DNA of 64,000 nt from Siphlonurus alternatus (taxonomy: Eukaryota; Arthropoda; Insecta; Ephemeroptera; Siphlonuridae). The stretch spans positions 43,656,249-43,720,248 of the forward strand of contig OX463779.1 of NCBI GenBank assembly GCA_949825025.1. Direction: 5' to 3'. Below, piece by piece: positions 39,541-52,245 of the stretch (its first letter is position 1; each line of letters opens with the position of its first letter). The notes under the pieces were generated by a model. It ran no database searches, was not told the DNA's origin, and worked only from the letters and a program-made list of their open reading frames with translations. The translations under genes were made by a program, and so were the position numbers.

Positions 39541-41740
39541 AAGAGCAAATTAGAGGATCTTTTGCACATGCAGGATTGAGTTTAACTATAATTTTAAAAA
39601 TAGTAAAAATTGGCCCTCACACTAAAAATAGACAACACAAGTGCGATAAAATTGAACAAACCTAACATATTTTTTTATTATTATAAAGACAAAAATTTGA
39701 TGCCAGTCGGACACATAAATATAACGCCAGTGTTCACCAGCTGATAGTGTTTTTGTTAAAATCAGAATTCGCTTCGATAATTTTGTTATAAAAAAGGTGA
39801 ATGTCCTCTGGGATTACGGGGGTTGTTTTTTGAAAAGCTGCAGGAACGGTGGGAACTGAGAGGGAAACAAAACACGGGGAGATGACAGCAAGTTGAGCAG
39901 CAGGTAGAGAGAGAGCAAGGATTTCGACAAAAATAAAAACCGGCGGAGTCAAAAACACTCGGTATCATGTGGACTTTCAAAGGATTGATGTGTTTACTCC
40001 GATAATGCACTTGGTTGGTGCCATGGTGTTGTGTACTCTGCACATGTTGCACTTAGCTTTGTATTATGGTCGTGAGTTCGATGTTATACCACTGAATTAT
40101 TTACCCATTTTGTGGTAGTTCTGAAAGGTTATTGTTTCCGACCATCTTAACTGAGGTTTCCACAGGTCTCTCAGTCACAAAAGATAAATCATGATAATTT
40201 ACTGATATATATGGACTTGAAACAACATTTTCTTACTTTATAATCCACATAAATAACCTTTAATTAAAACTGGGAATAGGGGAAGAAACTGATCGTGCTG
40301 GAATATTTGGCCATCTTGTCAGAGAAGGGAACAAGTGGGGGTGCAGGACTGGCAAGGGAGAGGGTAACGCCGCTGCTGCTGTTTTGTTCGATCGCCCGCA
40401 CCTTCCCCTCTTTTCTTTGAACCAGCGAGCGCACCGGCGCCATGTTGATACTTTACTTCTTTTTATTATAATTTACTTATTAATTAGTAGGTAATTACAA
40501 TTTAATAACACCTCTACTTGCTCTACTTGTTTTAACACCAAAAGTTTTTTTTTTATATGATAGATTCTATAATTATGTTTAAAAAAAACATTCTCTTGAC
40601 GTGAATACATAGAACGACTATCTTCTACCCCAATTTCTGTCTATGAAATCCCTTACATTCTGCATCCCAATTTACCGTATAATATTAAAGGTTGAAATCT
40701 TCATTTATTTCAGTAAAAAGCATCTGAAATTTTAATATATCGAACCTTTCTCCCACAACGTACACTGCAGTATATGGCTTCGATTTCCTATATAGTCGCT
40801 CTCGACTGTTGGTAACCCCCGCGGGAAGGTATGGCAGCAGGCGCCCTCGTGCAGAACAGTACTAGGGGTGGCCTAAGTGCACAGGGGTAGTCAGGGAAAC
40901 GTAACTGCTGCTGCAGCCATGATTGCATCCCCTAGCTTTAGAGAGCTTTGGCAGCCTGCATGCAATTGCATTAAAAAATATACTGGATGATACAATTGGG
41001 ATTTGATGCAGAGATAATTTTTTTTAACGAATGAGCGATTCAAAAAGATTGAATGAAGGAAAAAAGAGAAGACTTATTATTTGTTAAAATAAAAAAAAAA
41101 AAAAAAAAAAAAATGTATAGGTTTCTATGGGTACCAATACCGAAAGCAGTAAGGTATCCAGATTTCTAATATAAACCACTATCCTAACTCAATGATATTC
41201 TAACCGTGAGAAACCTGATGGATACCTGGATAATCTTTCTAGATAAATTCTTCATGAATCACTATAACAAATTAATGTCATGCATAATTTATAATAAGCT
41301 GCATCATTTTATAGAAATTATGCATATTAATTATTGCACTTGCGTCCACAGAAAATATATATGCAAGGAAAAAAACTGAAGAAGTGTCTTCGTCTTTCGG
41401 AAGAAGGCGATTAAGAATTACATATAAAAAAATATGTTACATTTATCTATTGTATCGCGACTTTCGGGGTCTGCGTTTTTTATTTATTTTTTTATCGAGA
41501 CGAGATAATGGCAGAGATCTTACAATGTAAACTCTTTGGTAATGAGTCATGGGTAGGTTTCGAACCCAGACCTCCCTCTTTTAAATTCCCTCTTTTCTAC
41601 GCTACTGTCAAGTATATAAAACTATTAAATAAATAAATTAGATAATTAAGTAAACGTACACGTACACTGCATGGAAATGCTAATCGTGTAGCTAAACAAT
41701 TTACGATTAGATTTTGTTTCTAAAAAGTTAAATAATATTA

Positions 41741-41881
41741 AGGGGCATTCACAAAGACTTAAGGCCACATTTAAGGCTCAATAATTTAAGACCAGAAATT
41801 TTGGGTCTAAAAAACACGTCTAAAATCAAGCTTTAAATTATCGAGCCTTAATTGTGGCCTTAAGACTTTGTGAATGCCTCT
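41741..41881. repeat. 141-bp MITE with TATTA duplications
   Basis: Ends AGGGGCATTCACAAAG and CTTTGTGAATGCCTCT are inverted copies, and the stem continues through ACTTAAGGCCAC and GTGGCCTTAAGA. TATTA flanks both sides (41736-41740 and 41882-41886). Confidence 0.83.
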
Positions 41882-44282
41882 TATTATAGTTAAAAAAAAA
41901 ACACTTATCATGGCGCAAAGTGTCTATTTAACATGTGTGATATTTCGTTAAATTTCAAAGTCAGTTTTGATGTTGAACTGCACATCAATATTTTGTACAT
42001 AATATGTACTTTATGGTTACAGAGGTTATAATGTACTATATTGGTTATCTGATAAGCTATAAAAACAGTCCATTATCCATGACCATATCATGTATTTAAA
42101 TAAAATTGAAGTACAAACCATATATCAGAGAGTTTCGTAATTATGCACACAGTTGCGAAGTGCACATTACTTGGCCACATTAAGGGGATATAAAAAGCTG
42201 TTGCCATGGTACTGCGTTACTCAAGTGCAGTAATCTATGGAGGTGACTCACTTGTCGTGGGGCTCCTCGTGTAATCAAATGAATAATGGAAACTTCAGCT
42301 GTGGACTCTCGCATGATATCGTGGAATACAGTCAAGTTAATTTAACATGCGAACTGGAAGTAATATATGTAGTTTTTATATATATATTATAATTATTTTT
42401 TAAGACTTTGAACACGAGCTTGCAAGATGAGTACATTTCAAACCTTGATAGATTAGAAGTTATTTGGTGCGTCATTTTTATATCATTCCCACTTCCGGTT
42501 ATAAAGATTGGACAACAACAAAAGCATTCAGAAAAGCGAAATTTCCAGGGGTAATCAAAGATTTGATATAGATTGTACCTGTGTGTGAATTTCAGGTAAA
42601 AACGAACAGGAAGATAAGAAAGCCGGCTCTCTTTGGTGGGAATGTCAAATTAATTCAATTGTATTGAAATTTAAACAGAGTTAGATTATTGTATTTACCC
42701 CAGCACAGATTAAGGAATTAATAGTTCCGAGAGATGGTGTGTGGATTTTAATGTTGATTTGAAAAAACAGAGTTGTGCAAGTAGCTTATATTGCCTCTAT
42801 TAACTTGTCAAATCAAAAATCGAATCTAAAATTGGGGGGAAGGGGGGGGGAGGGAGGAAGGGACACTTTTTGCAGCTGAAGTCTTGAAGTTTAATTTCCA
42901 TACAGTCAAAGTCGTTTCGAAATGTTGGTTGAGAAGCTCGAAATCTTTAAAAACTCTAGACTCGGTGCTCTCTATATAGCTCCCCAAAACTTTGCAAATC
43001 TGCATGATGCATTATATAATTATCTTTGTTACAGCCTCAATATTGCAGAGAAAATAGTCGAATTAGATTCTGCATTGTAATAGCTATGCAGACGGGAAAA
43101 ATTTAAAAAATATATGTGAGCTAGTCTATCAGTAGCAACAAAACCCTTATTATAATTCCGTATTTTAACTAAATTATTTTATATAATATTTAAATTAATT
43201 TTATTTAATATTTTAATTGTGTTTTAACTGTGCCAAAGTGACCCCGGGAATATCTTCGTGTATTGTTGAACAAAAGACGCTGCTGCCATCTTTTGTCTAC
43301 AACAATTACATTGGGAACAAAGAATGCATTATTGTAATACATATTTTTACAGAAGAAAATAATTGTTATTACTTTCATTAATTACGAAACCTAATTTTCT
43401 TTAGTAAACTATCAACGTACTTCTCATATAATATTTATAAAGAAAATGCTACAATAGAAAAATAATTGCAAATACTGACATGCTTAGAGTGAAAACAATG
43501 AGTTTATGACTTGAATTTTTATCATATTTAGAACAAAGTAATCTAGTCGATTCTCCACTTTTGTTGAATTATATAATTATTTCACCATCAGAATGCATTT
43601 AAATTGTGATGCTGTGGTTTACCGATCAAAATCTGGAGTTTTTTTTTATGTCTTCTCTTTTGGTGACTATACCTGAATTTTAATGGAGAACTATTATTAA
43701 TTTTGGTGGAATTTTTGGAAGACAGGAAACCCGATGACTAATATATGGATTACACTGAAAATTGATTACTATACAATGTACAGTAAATTTAAACCATTGC
43801 ACGGTATTTATTATTTATACTTATTCATCGGTCTATATCCAAACTCCTTAATTTAAACATTGTTTTCCGTATAATAATATATAATATAAAGTTTTCCATT
43901 AATTAAGTTCTATAATAATAAAAAAAAAATAATGAATTCAAATCATGCGATTTCAACCAGCATGCAAGCCATAGAAAACTATTTGTATGTTATGTAAATA
44001 ATTTCATGGTAAATGTAATATAAGGTAACAATACACATGTTAATGTTTCTGATTAGTGATTCATTTGTTTTTGATGACGTCACAGGGTGTGGTGCGTGGC
44101 CTCTTTTATAACACACGTGTTTTGTACGTAAACATTGTCCATTGTCTTTATCAGCTGATATAATTAACTTATCAGACCTACTAATTCAACGTCAGCGAAG
44201 CACTACAAAATCGCATTCTATTAATTAAAGGTTAATTCATATGATGAACGTCGCAATTTAGACACGTGTATTATACAGTAAT

Positions 44283-44522
44283 ACAGTTCAACAAATGTAA
44301 GATTACCATACCGGAAGTAGCCGGAAGTGAAATAAGGATTTTGGTTGAACTATGAACAAGAAACTCTTAGACTTGGCAGATATAATTATAGGTTGAAATT
44401 ACTAATTAATGTCTTAATTAATATCTAATTAATTAATATCTCTCTGCTCAGGCTCAAAACTACAGAGAAACCTCGTACTTCCGGCTACTTCCTGTATGGG
44501 AATCTTAACTTTGTTGAACTGT
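44283..44522. repeat. MITE family L copy 1 with paired ETS-like motifs
   Basis: Inverted ends ACAGTTCAACAAA and TTTGTTGAACTGT. Just inside each end is a doubled CCGGAAGT motif (CCGGAAGTAGCCGGAAGTG on the left, mirrored with changes on the right), matching the ETS/GABP core. Related copies lie near 56340-56500, 56580, 57050 and 59993. Confidence 0.8.
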
Positions 44523-44559
44523 ACAGGCTATAATGAAATCCTAGCTTTGCTGTAAGCGA

Positions 44560-44680
44560 ATTCACAATTTGTATCGGTCGTTAATTTCGATATTAATTTT
44601 TAATAACCAAACATGGCCGTCATTGGAAGTTACAGCAAGTGCGCATTTTTGTCGTGTGCTGAAAATTATATACCCATGAT
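44560..44680 (+). repeat. Degenerate copy of the 24-kb MITE
   Basis: Contains AACCAAACATGGCCGTCATT and ACAGCAAGTGCGCATTTTTG, close to internal words of the units at 24041-24785. Ends are not preserved. Confidence 0.6.
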
Positions 44681-45203
44681 GTAACTCAACCTTTATATTG
44701 ATATAATATAGCACATTGCACTTTGAAATAGCTTGCGTCTGAATATTTCAAACTCGCGATTAAAAATGTTGATTACAAATAAACAATTAACAAATCATTA
44801 CGGTGTATGATGAAATATCGTGTAATAATAAAGCTAAATTATTTCCAATTAAGTAATTTAAATCGTCATCAAAGTGAAAATATTAAATATAATGACAGCT
44901 TAATAATGATCGTTTTATGATAAAAATCACAAGAAACGTTGCATGTTGTATTCACGGACAGTGAACTTTAAGAAAATATATATAATCTTGTATAATATAG
45001 CTCGATCTAATTCTTTTGACACAGCTTGGGTGTGCGAACCTATGCACACAATAATAATTATATGTGCACGCCTCGGGACAGCTCGAATGTCTAATTTGTT
45101 ACAAGAAACAAAAATATTTGTAAATTTGGGGAGAGGTGAGAAGATCACCCACATAACGTCCACAAACAGAGCAGGGGTTACTTTCGTGGTGTCCAGAGGT
45201 GTA

Positions 45204-45328
<125 letters not shown>

Positions 45329-46168
45329 CACCAAATATATAATATACGTATATCTCAGGATACCACGAAATTAATAAAACCGCGGTATGTTACAATATTA
45401 TTATATATGGAGACGTTTATTATATTTTGTGATTGTACTGACGAGTGCACCCAACATCTGCATGTTATTATATCTTGTAAATCAGGCCAGGGGTAACATT
45501 ATAGATGTCCCGAGGTGTACGCTGCATGCACCCGATGTCTTTTTCATGCAAATGCATTTGCAGCCAGTTTTTATATAAAGTAGTCTGGTAGCGTCATGTC
45601 GCCAAGGGAGAAGAGGGGTGGACAATGCACCCCCAACAACAAGGAACAAAGCTCGCGAGCTTATCTCAATTATCCCTCCATTCTATACCCTTCCCACATT
45701 AATTATTCTTTTAAATCCAATATAATTAACTATAACAAAATTTATAGCTAAAATGGGCGTATATGTTTTTCATATATATACCACGCGCCTGCGCTTGAAG
45801 CTTTAGATTGTATTTTATCCCCACTCGTTCGAAATATTACTGATTTATACATGGGTTAAAAAAAAAACTTCTGAAGTTCTTCTCCCCTATAGCAGCTTGG
45901 TTATATATATGCAAGAAATAAAATTTTAGTTTTCTAAAGCTAATATTTGATTTCATTTTCCATAGTTTTAAAAATTTATTCAACAAATTTCCTTCGGGCT
46001 TATAAACTTGAATATTATAATTAAATATACTTTTTTTATAAACAAAAATTTCAAATGCAATCATATTATATAATAAATTTTATTATTTCTTTAAAAAAAA
46101 TGCACAGTTTGACAAATATAAAATTACTTTCGTATAAGTTTCCGGAAACTTTTTATATTTGAAACGTT

Positions 46169-46293
46169 GTACACTCGTCGCCTCAGAAAATTTCCCTCTA
46201 CTTAATCATCATGCCACGTATATAACAATAACACAGGGCTTCTGGTGATTAAAAGGTTGCAAGTGGAAAATTTTCAAAAGCAAAAAGTGTACA
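46169..46293. repeat. MITE family G copy 2
   Basis: Starts TGTACACTCGTCGCCT and ends AAAGTGTACA, with the internal AAAATTT and GGTTGCAAGTGG blocks of copy 1 (33961-34089). More diverged than copy 1. Confidence 0.75.
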
Positions 46294-47093
46294 TAAGAGA
46301 AGTAACTTTTGCAAAGTTTTTCAAAGTCTTTGGTTTCAAATTTATATATATGACTAGAAATCTCACACTTTCAGCTATAATAAATATATACTTAAAAAAG
46401 TAATCATTATATTATGTTGAACTGTATATTTTACGAGTTTCAATGTCTGTAATATACTGTATATTAATTATAAATATATTAATAAATATAGTCATGGAAT
46501 CTCGTCGTAAAGCAGATTCACGATTTGATATCAATGTGTGTTAATTTGATAAAGCGAAGTCAAACAAGCGTCACGTTTAAATTTTTGCTTTTTTGACTTT
46601 TAATTCTCAGTTGTATAAAAAAGTAAGCAAATTCCGCTTACAAGAATACTTTATAATATTATATAGTTTAAATTAATTATTTTCATTTAATCGTACCCAC
46701 AACAAATTATATCATGTAATTGCATGATTTCATTCAATATTTAGAAAAATCAAGTTTGTAATTATCTTTGAAATTTAATTTTTATAGACAATTATAACAT
46801 TCGATTAAAACGTATAAGTGTCCAAAAATATATAGAGGTGAACCCAAAGGTACTATAATAATGCACTGTGATTAGTCCGTGGCTTTTATAAGTGACGTTT
46901 TTTTCCGTCGCGGTAAAGCTTGGATTCTTAACCTGGCTTGGGGTTTTCTTTCGATCGAAAGTTCTTGGGCACAGCTTAATGATTCGTTCCTCGGTGACAG
47001 TATAATTTGTATATTATAGTATGACGACAATTTTACGATTTCACAAAAGTTTCGAGGAATTTCAAGATTCGATTAATAAATTTGCCAGATCAC

Positions 47094-47265
47094 CAGTGAC
47101 GTCACTGATCTTCACGGAACTGCAACGAAGGTGGCAACTCTCACGGCGACGTCTGGAGCTCGCGGTGGTCGCGGCGGCAGGCGGCGGTGGCACGCGACTT
47201 GCGCAGGCGGCGGCGCGAGCTGTCGTGACGTCATCGTGACGTCATCCCACGTGCCCGCCAGCTGA
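47094..47265. promoter_or_regulatory. GC-rich island with clustered CRE palindromes
   Basis: TGACGTCA occurs at 47097-47104, 47226-47233 and 47237-47244, the last two spaced 11 bp start to start. CACGTG follows at 47248-47253. The block between is strongly GC- and CpG-rich in an AT-rich intron. This looks like a promoter or enhancer bound by CREB/ATF and E-box factors, which is inference. The open frame 47021-47239 is low-complexity Ala/Gly at its end and is not supported. Confidence 0.5.
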
Positions 47266-47653
47266 CGACTATAGTAGGCCTATGAGGTGTAATCAAAATA
47301 GAAAAAAGCGGACTTGCGTTTATACTCGAATCATAAATGTTCTCCAATTTTTTTTCAGCTGTGTTTTTTTTTATATAATTTTTATGAATAGTAATTATAA
47401 AATTATAAAGGATCTGAATTTTTTTTTTATTCATCATTATTGTTCATAATATAGTTTAAGAAAGTCACATATATTGTGTATATATTTACAAATATATTGT
47501 AAAAATTTTGGCCTCAATGAGCTTCATCGAGCTCGAGTAGAGGAAAAAACTTAAATTTAAATTGCTGTTGATTTTAACTTAATTGCAAATTAAAAATTAC
47601 AGTTTTTATTTTACATAATCTCAACTCGCGAAAATTTTGCTGCTTGTACGGGT

Positions 47654-47655
<2 letters not shown>

Positions 47656-47690
<35 letters not shown>
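47656..47690. repeat. Poly(T) tract
   Basis: 35 consecutive T. It could be the tail of a minus-strand retroposed sequence, but the adjacent sequence is not recognised. Confidence 0.9.
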
Positions 47691-47694
<4 letters not shown>

Positions 47695-48429
47695 ATGAAC
47701 GCAGTCACTCAAATATTTCAAGAGAAAAATACAGAGCCGCAGCGCTGCGGGAAGATTGCTCCAATTTTAAGGTCACATATTTAATCAAAAGGTTTGGAAA
47801 AAAGCATTGTATGTAACAATCCACATAAATATGGTAATCTAGTGTCATTTTGTATTATTATTTTTTTTTTACATGGCACATCATATAACATACAAAGAAA
47901 CAAAGAACTCTGATGTTAGTCGTTTAATTTTTATCATTTTTTATCAAGACAAATTCTTTGATATACTAACAATTATATGAAATTTAAACAATTCTTAATT
48001 TAGATTTAATCAAAGAAAATAAATTTGTGAGCCAAATGAGAAGGAGTGTTTGAAGCGTGTTGCTGTAAAATCTAGGTGTCAATGAACCTGGTGGCTGGTT
48101 TAGTTGCTTTGAGCTTGACAAAAATTAGATCCATGCTACCAGATTTTATAAAGAATGAAAAAAGAACATTACTATAGTCGTTGTTTTTATTGGCCTAAAT
48201 TAAAATTTTCTACTATATATATAATCGCAATTCTTTATGTGTATTGTAGAGTGACCGCAGAATGAATTAATTTGTTTTCTAGAAAAAAACTAGTTTTTTC
48301 ATTAAACACAAAGTATTAACTTGTATAAATTTAATTTCCTTTTTTAGTTTGAGTTATTTTGTAACTCTTCATCCTTGAAATGAACGTATAAGAGCATTGT
48401 ACTGTAATATAAACAAGCTCCATGTTTGA

Positions 48430-48525
48430 TCAGCATCTGACACAATGTAGGCGCACTTGCTGTAGATTGCTATATGAAACAAGATGGCTGCCATATTAAT
48501 TCACGGCAAGTGCGCCCACAGACCT
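48430..48525 (-). repeat. Degenerate copy of the 24-kb MITE, inverted
   Basis: GCGCACTTGCTGTAGATTGC and GGCTGCCATATT match, in inverse order, the words CAAGTGCGCAT and AATATGGCCGCC of the MITE units. Confidence 0.55.
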
Positions 48526-48687
48526 TCTCGTGTCAAATAGCCTTGCTCGTGTCCGATGAACCACACCCAGCTGATGTTATTGTTACACTGAGGGGCATCA
48601 CGAACGTTAGCAAATATTTCTAGATAATTTTAGGAGAGGTAAAAGAACACAAAATTGTGGTTCTTCACGTCTGATACTTCGTCACTT

Positions 48688-48705
48688 TATTATTATTATT
48701 ATTAT

Positions 48706-48764
<59 letters not shown>

Positions 48765-49722
48765 CCCCAGCAGGCCAAAGTTGAAAGTACAGGCTCCATG
48801 AAAAACAGAGTATTCCTCCTCTAACAACTTTAACAACTAGAGAAACTCGACCCCGGCGCTCCGCACTCTCGTGCAGTAAACTCCAGGGCTGCCTTTTCTA
48901 TTTTTATGGGTGCACCTCACCCAACCTCCCCATGCGCGCGAAGGAGACGAAGAGAGCCCAGCAACACTGCCTTCTGCATGGCATCCGCCAGCCGCTCAGC
49001 GGATCCACGGCAACCTGGTACTTGCCGAAGCCCAGAGAGTAGTGTGTCAGGCACCCCGCCCATCACGCCGACCAACAGGACAACAAGAGACACCGAATGT
49101 CCCCGATAGCTTTGCCGCAAGTCCATGACAAGGTCTCGATACTTGTCGCGCTTTTCCGTGTACTTGTCAGTGATGTTGTGCTCCGCAGGAGCAGAAAATT
49201 CAATCACTGTCATGACCTTCTTGCGCTTCTCAAGCAGAACAATGTCTGGCTTGGTAGCATGGAGCTGGCGAGTGGTAGGGAACGAGTAATTCCAGAAGAT
49301 CTTCACCTGGTCGTTCTCTACCACCGCCTCTATGTCCCCCGGAGCGAATGGTATGACAGGCGCTTCGTCGATACCAAAATGGTGCCTTAGGTGGAAATAA
49401 AGCACTCTCAATGCAGAATTATGCCGCTCAATGTACAGAGTCCTGGCGTAGAATGAACAGGCAGAGAGCAGATGCATGGTGGTCTCGGGGAATCGGAAAC
49501 ACGCCCGACACTTGGCATCCAAGTGACGCCCAAACACGACCTTCTGGTACGCAAGGGTCGCAAACACACCATCTTGCATCTTGATGATATTACTCTCAGC
49601 CTCAGATGTCAAGCCGGAGGATTGCAGGAAGGCAAAGGTCCGCTCCCTGCTCAGGCCCAAGCTCTCGATGTTCTTGAAAAACACACTGTGCATGTTCTTC
49701 TTAATAACATGCACACTGTGCA

Positions 49723-49761
<39 letters not shown>
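48688..49761 (-). mobile_element. Dong/R4-like RLE retrotransposon, 5'-truncated, in (TAA)n
   Basis: A minus-strand 3' fragment of a retrotransposon with a restriction-like endonuclease. It ends in a long poly(A) (plus-strand T-run, about 48711-48764) immediately followed by AAT repeats (48688-48710). At its 5' side it is joined to another AAT repeat block (about 49727-49761). Dong elements are known to insert in TAA microsatellites, which fits a repeat on both sides. Confidence 0.85.
48917..49715 (-). pseudogene. C-terminal zinc knuckle and RLE endonuclease domain
   Basis: An uninterrupted frame encodes the end of a single-ORF R2/R4/Dong-type protein. It has a CX2CX8HX4C zinc motif (CRAC...H...C), YIERHN, then the endonuclease core KPDIV, about 12 residues later IEF-AP, and KRDKYRDL. 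The Asp usually in the ID position of the core is Glu here. No reverse transcriptase is present because of 5' truncation. The frame upstream of about 49715 is an Asn run made by the AAT microsatellite and is not part of the protein. Confidence 0.85.
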
Positions 49762-49762
<1 letters not shown>

Positions 49763-50618
49763 TTTTCTTGGAAATTGCAAGATAACATCACCCACAAAGA
49801 GAATTGAATTGAATTTATTGATGTATTGACTTCGGGTCTCTGTGGACCAAGCAGTCATTGCCCGTTAAAACCCACAAAGAGAGTATGACATTCGTGCAGC
49901 TGACCCGAAGTGTATCAGCAGCATGGTCTCTATTAAGCAGCTAGCGAATCCAACATTTAATGGGGTGAATCGACATAGACTTTTGGGTTGACATTTTTTT
50001 AGGGATATATAGTCCAGACTATCCTATTAAGTCAGTATTACACGATACAATTTTGCATACAGTACTATTATTTTATCGTCTTAATACCGGCTTTAGATTT
50101 GCTTTAAATTTTAATTTGCTATTTATTATACTGATATAATTATATTAGAAGAGCAATTCAATCAAATTCAAGTTAAACAAAAGTATGAGCAGCGAACATT
50201 TGCATGCAATTGCAAATATTTCAGAAAATATTGCTGTATTTGTTGGATAAAAGCAAAGTGTTGCATATTATATTTGATTGACACGTGTATTTCATCGTGC
50301 AAGAAATGCATGTTTTCTATATCTAACGTATTTTCCCATGCATCACGGTCAGTATTAGGAAATAAGTTTATTATAAATTTATATGTAACTTATAATTTCC
50401 CCACACATTTCTATTAATATCAATAAACTGTTATAGTTCATAATTAGTCAATTAATAAACCCAAGATAATCGTTTAATTAAAATATAATCTTGTTCCTGT
50501 AGAAAATCTTGGATTTCAAAAATATTTGTCACTGCGGAAGTATTTTGTTCTTGTGTTTTACACTGCATGCTGCAAGGAATCCGGAATTGATAAGAGTTAC
50601 ACATATTTTTATTTACTT

Positions 50619-51037
50619 TTTTTTTTATTTATTTATTTTTTTTTTTTTTTTAATTAAACCCTATTGGGTACTTCTATTTACTAATTACATACTACTTGAA
50701 ACCCCGAACCTTCCGAAACCCTAACTTGAGCGTTTCGCGGGCTCTTCTGGAACGGGGGCGGCCACGGCCTTGCAAATCCATCCCGGCATTTGCCTGCGGC
50801 TGAGGGAAAGGTGGAAACCTCAGCCAGGATGGACGCTACAGCTTTGGTCAATGAACCGGAAGTGCAATGGTCCAAAGCCAGGGGAACCACATAGTGGAAA
50901 AGCGCAACGTTTTACCCCTGGGTGGGAAACGTGGTTTTTGTTGAAAATGGTCACCCATCCAACTACTAACCACGCGCGGCGTTGCTTGACTTCGGTGATC
51001 TGACGAGACCCGGTCAAGCGCACTGCGCCACACCTCC
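50619..51037 (-). mobile_element. 5S rRNA-derived SINE (SINE3), copy 1
   Basis: The minus-strand 5' end at about 51037 reads GGAGGTGTGGCGCAGTGCGC, then runs through 5S-like words: GTCTCGTCAGATCACCGAAG, TCAAGCAACG, GTGGTTAGTA and TTGGATGGGTGACC (the 5S A/IE/C-box region). About 280 bp of non-5S body follow, then an A-rich tail (plus-strand T-run 50619-50652). It is almost identical to copy 2 at 59025-59429. Confidence 0.88.
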
Positions 51038-52079
51038 TATATTATATATATAATAATAAAGTTAAATCGAGGTCCAAAAAAATGAAGGACTATATTTTAG
51101 TTAACATTATAATTGTGCGTATATGCATTATATTAAACGTGCATGGAGCAAGTAGAATGATATACAAGAGAACCTTATTATCTTTGTAATATCTTATACA
51201 CCGAAATGCCTGTGAAAGAAATATAATTATGAGTATTTATAATTGAAAATAAGGAAAAGTTATATTACACGACCATGATTATATCAATTCCTAAATTAGC
51301 TCAGGCAGGGAACGTGGAAACTGAAAAACTGTTTGGTCCTCCAGCATATGGATCTAGTTAATAATTATTTATTGAGTATCACAGTACAAAATAAAACAGT
51401 ATATCAACTCATTGAGTTGATGTGAAAAGGATAATATCCAATTCACAAAAATGACCCACACAAGGTACGAGGTGATGAGAACGTTGATGTCCCGGCTTGT
51501 CAATTATTGACACCAACGCTCCGGTCATCGTCCTGAAAACGATCGGCCCACAATAATAAAATATAAGAGCCTCGAGCGCGAGCCCATCAAATTGATTTTT
51601 AGCCATGAATTGGATGTAGAACACATAAATATAGCTTATTATGATGAAGTCATGCAATGAAATGGTCGGAATCATACAACATCAGTAAATTTTTTAGAGG
51701 TGCAAATATTACGTCCTTATATTATATTTTCTGTTTGATTCTATGAGTTTTTATAGTTGCGATTTAGCTGTTACGATCACCTTCGCAATATCACAAATTT
51801 TTTGCTTGATACCATGACAGCATAAATTCACGTCAAATTCTTCACATACATGGTAGGGTCAAGTTGATTGTTACGACATCACGTTCAGTGACGTGTCCAC
51901 TCACGAGAGATGAGACGCCCGCATCCTGCAGACAAGAACAGTGAGCAGCTGGACCGTATTGATCCGATCATCGGCACTACACTTCGACCATACCGGAGGG
52001 AACCGCGGAAGTGACCTCAGGTTCACCGCGGAGTACCAGTTCTTACAACATTTGGTCCCAATGCTCATGAACATTTTAG

Positions 52080-52245
52080 GCATACTGCATTTTTGGATAG
52101 AGGACCTTTCAATTTTTTTCAGTTTTTCTTTTAAACCTCTAACACACACTTAAAATCATCCTACAAAACGCTGTGATGTCATGCAAATATTTAATAATTA
52201 AGCACACATTATAGACGTTGCATGACTATGCACATCAAAGTGTCT
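52080..52245. repeat. Foldback element, family B copy 2
   Basis: Contains TTAAAATCATCCTACAAAAC followed by GCTGTGATGTCATGCAAATA, and the mirrored TTGCATGACTATG block. It is similar to 15893-16100 and 57570-57790. Confidence 0.6.

Noticed and set aside
41545..41580. GGTTCGAAACC on the minus strand as a tRNA or tRNA-SINE
   Set aside because: The surrounding sequence does not form acceptor or anticodon stems, and only a weak A-box-like word is nearby.
47021..47239. 72-codon frame over the CRE island
   Set aside because: It becomes Ala/Gly/Arg low complexity from CpG-rich DNA and shows no conserved motif.
49716..49858. Poly-Asn N-terminus on the RLE protein frame
   Set aside because: The Asn run is the AAT microsatellite translated; the real protein homology starts near 49715.
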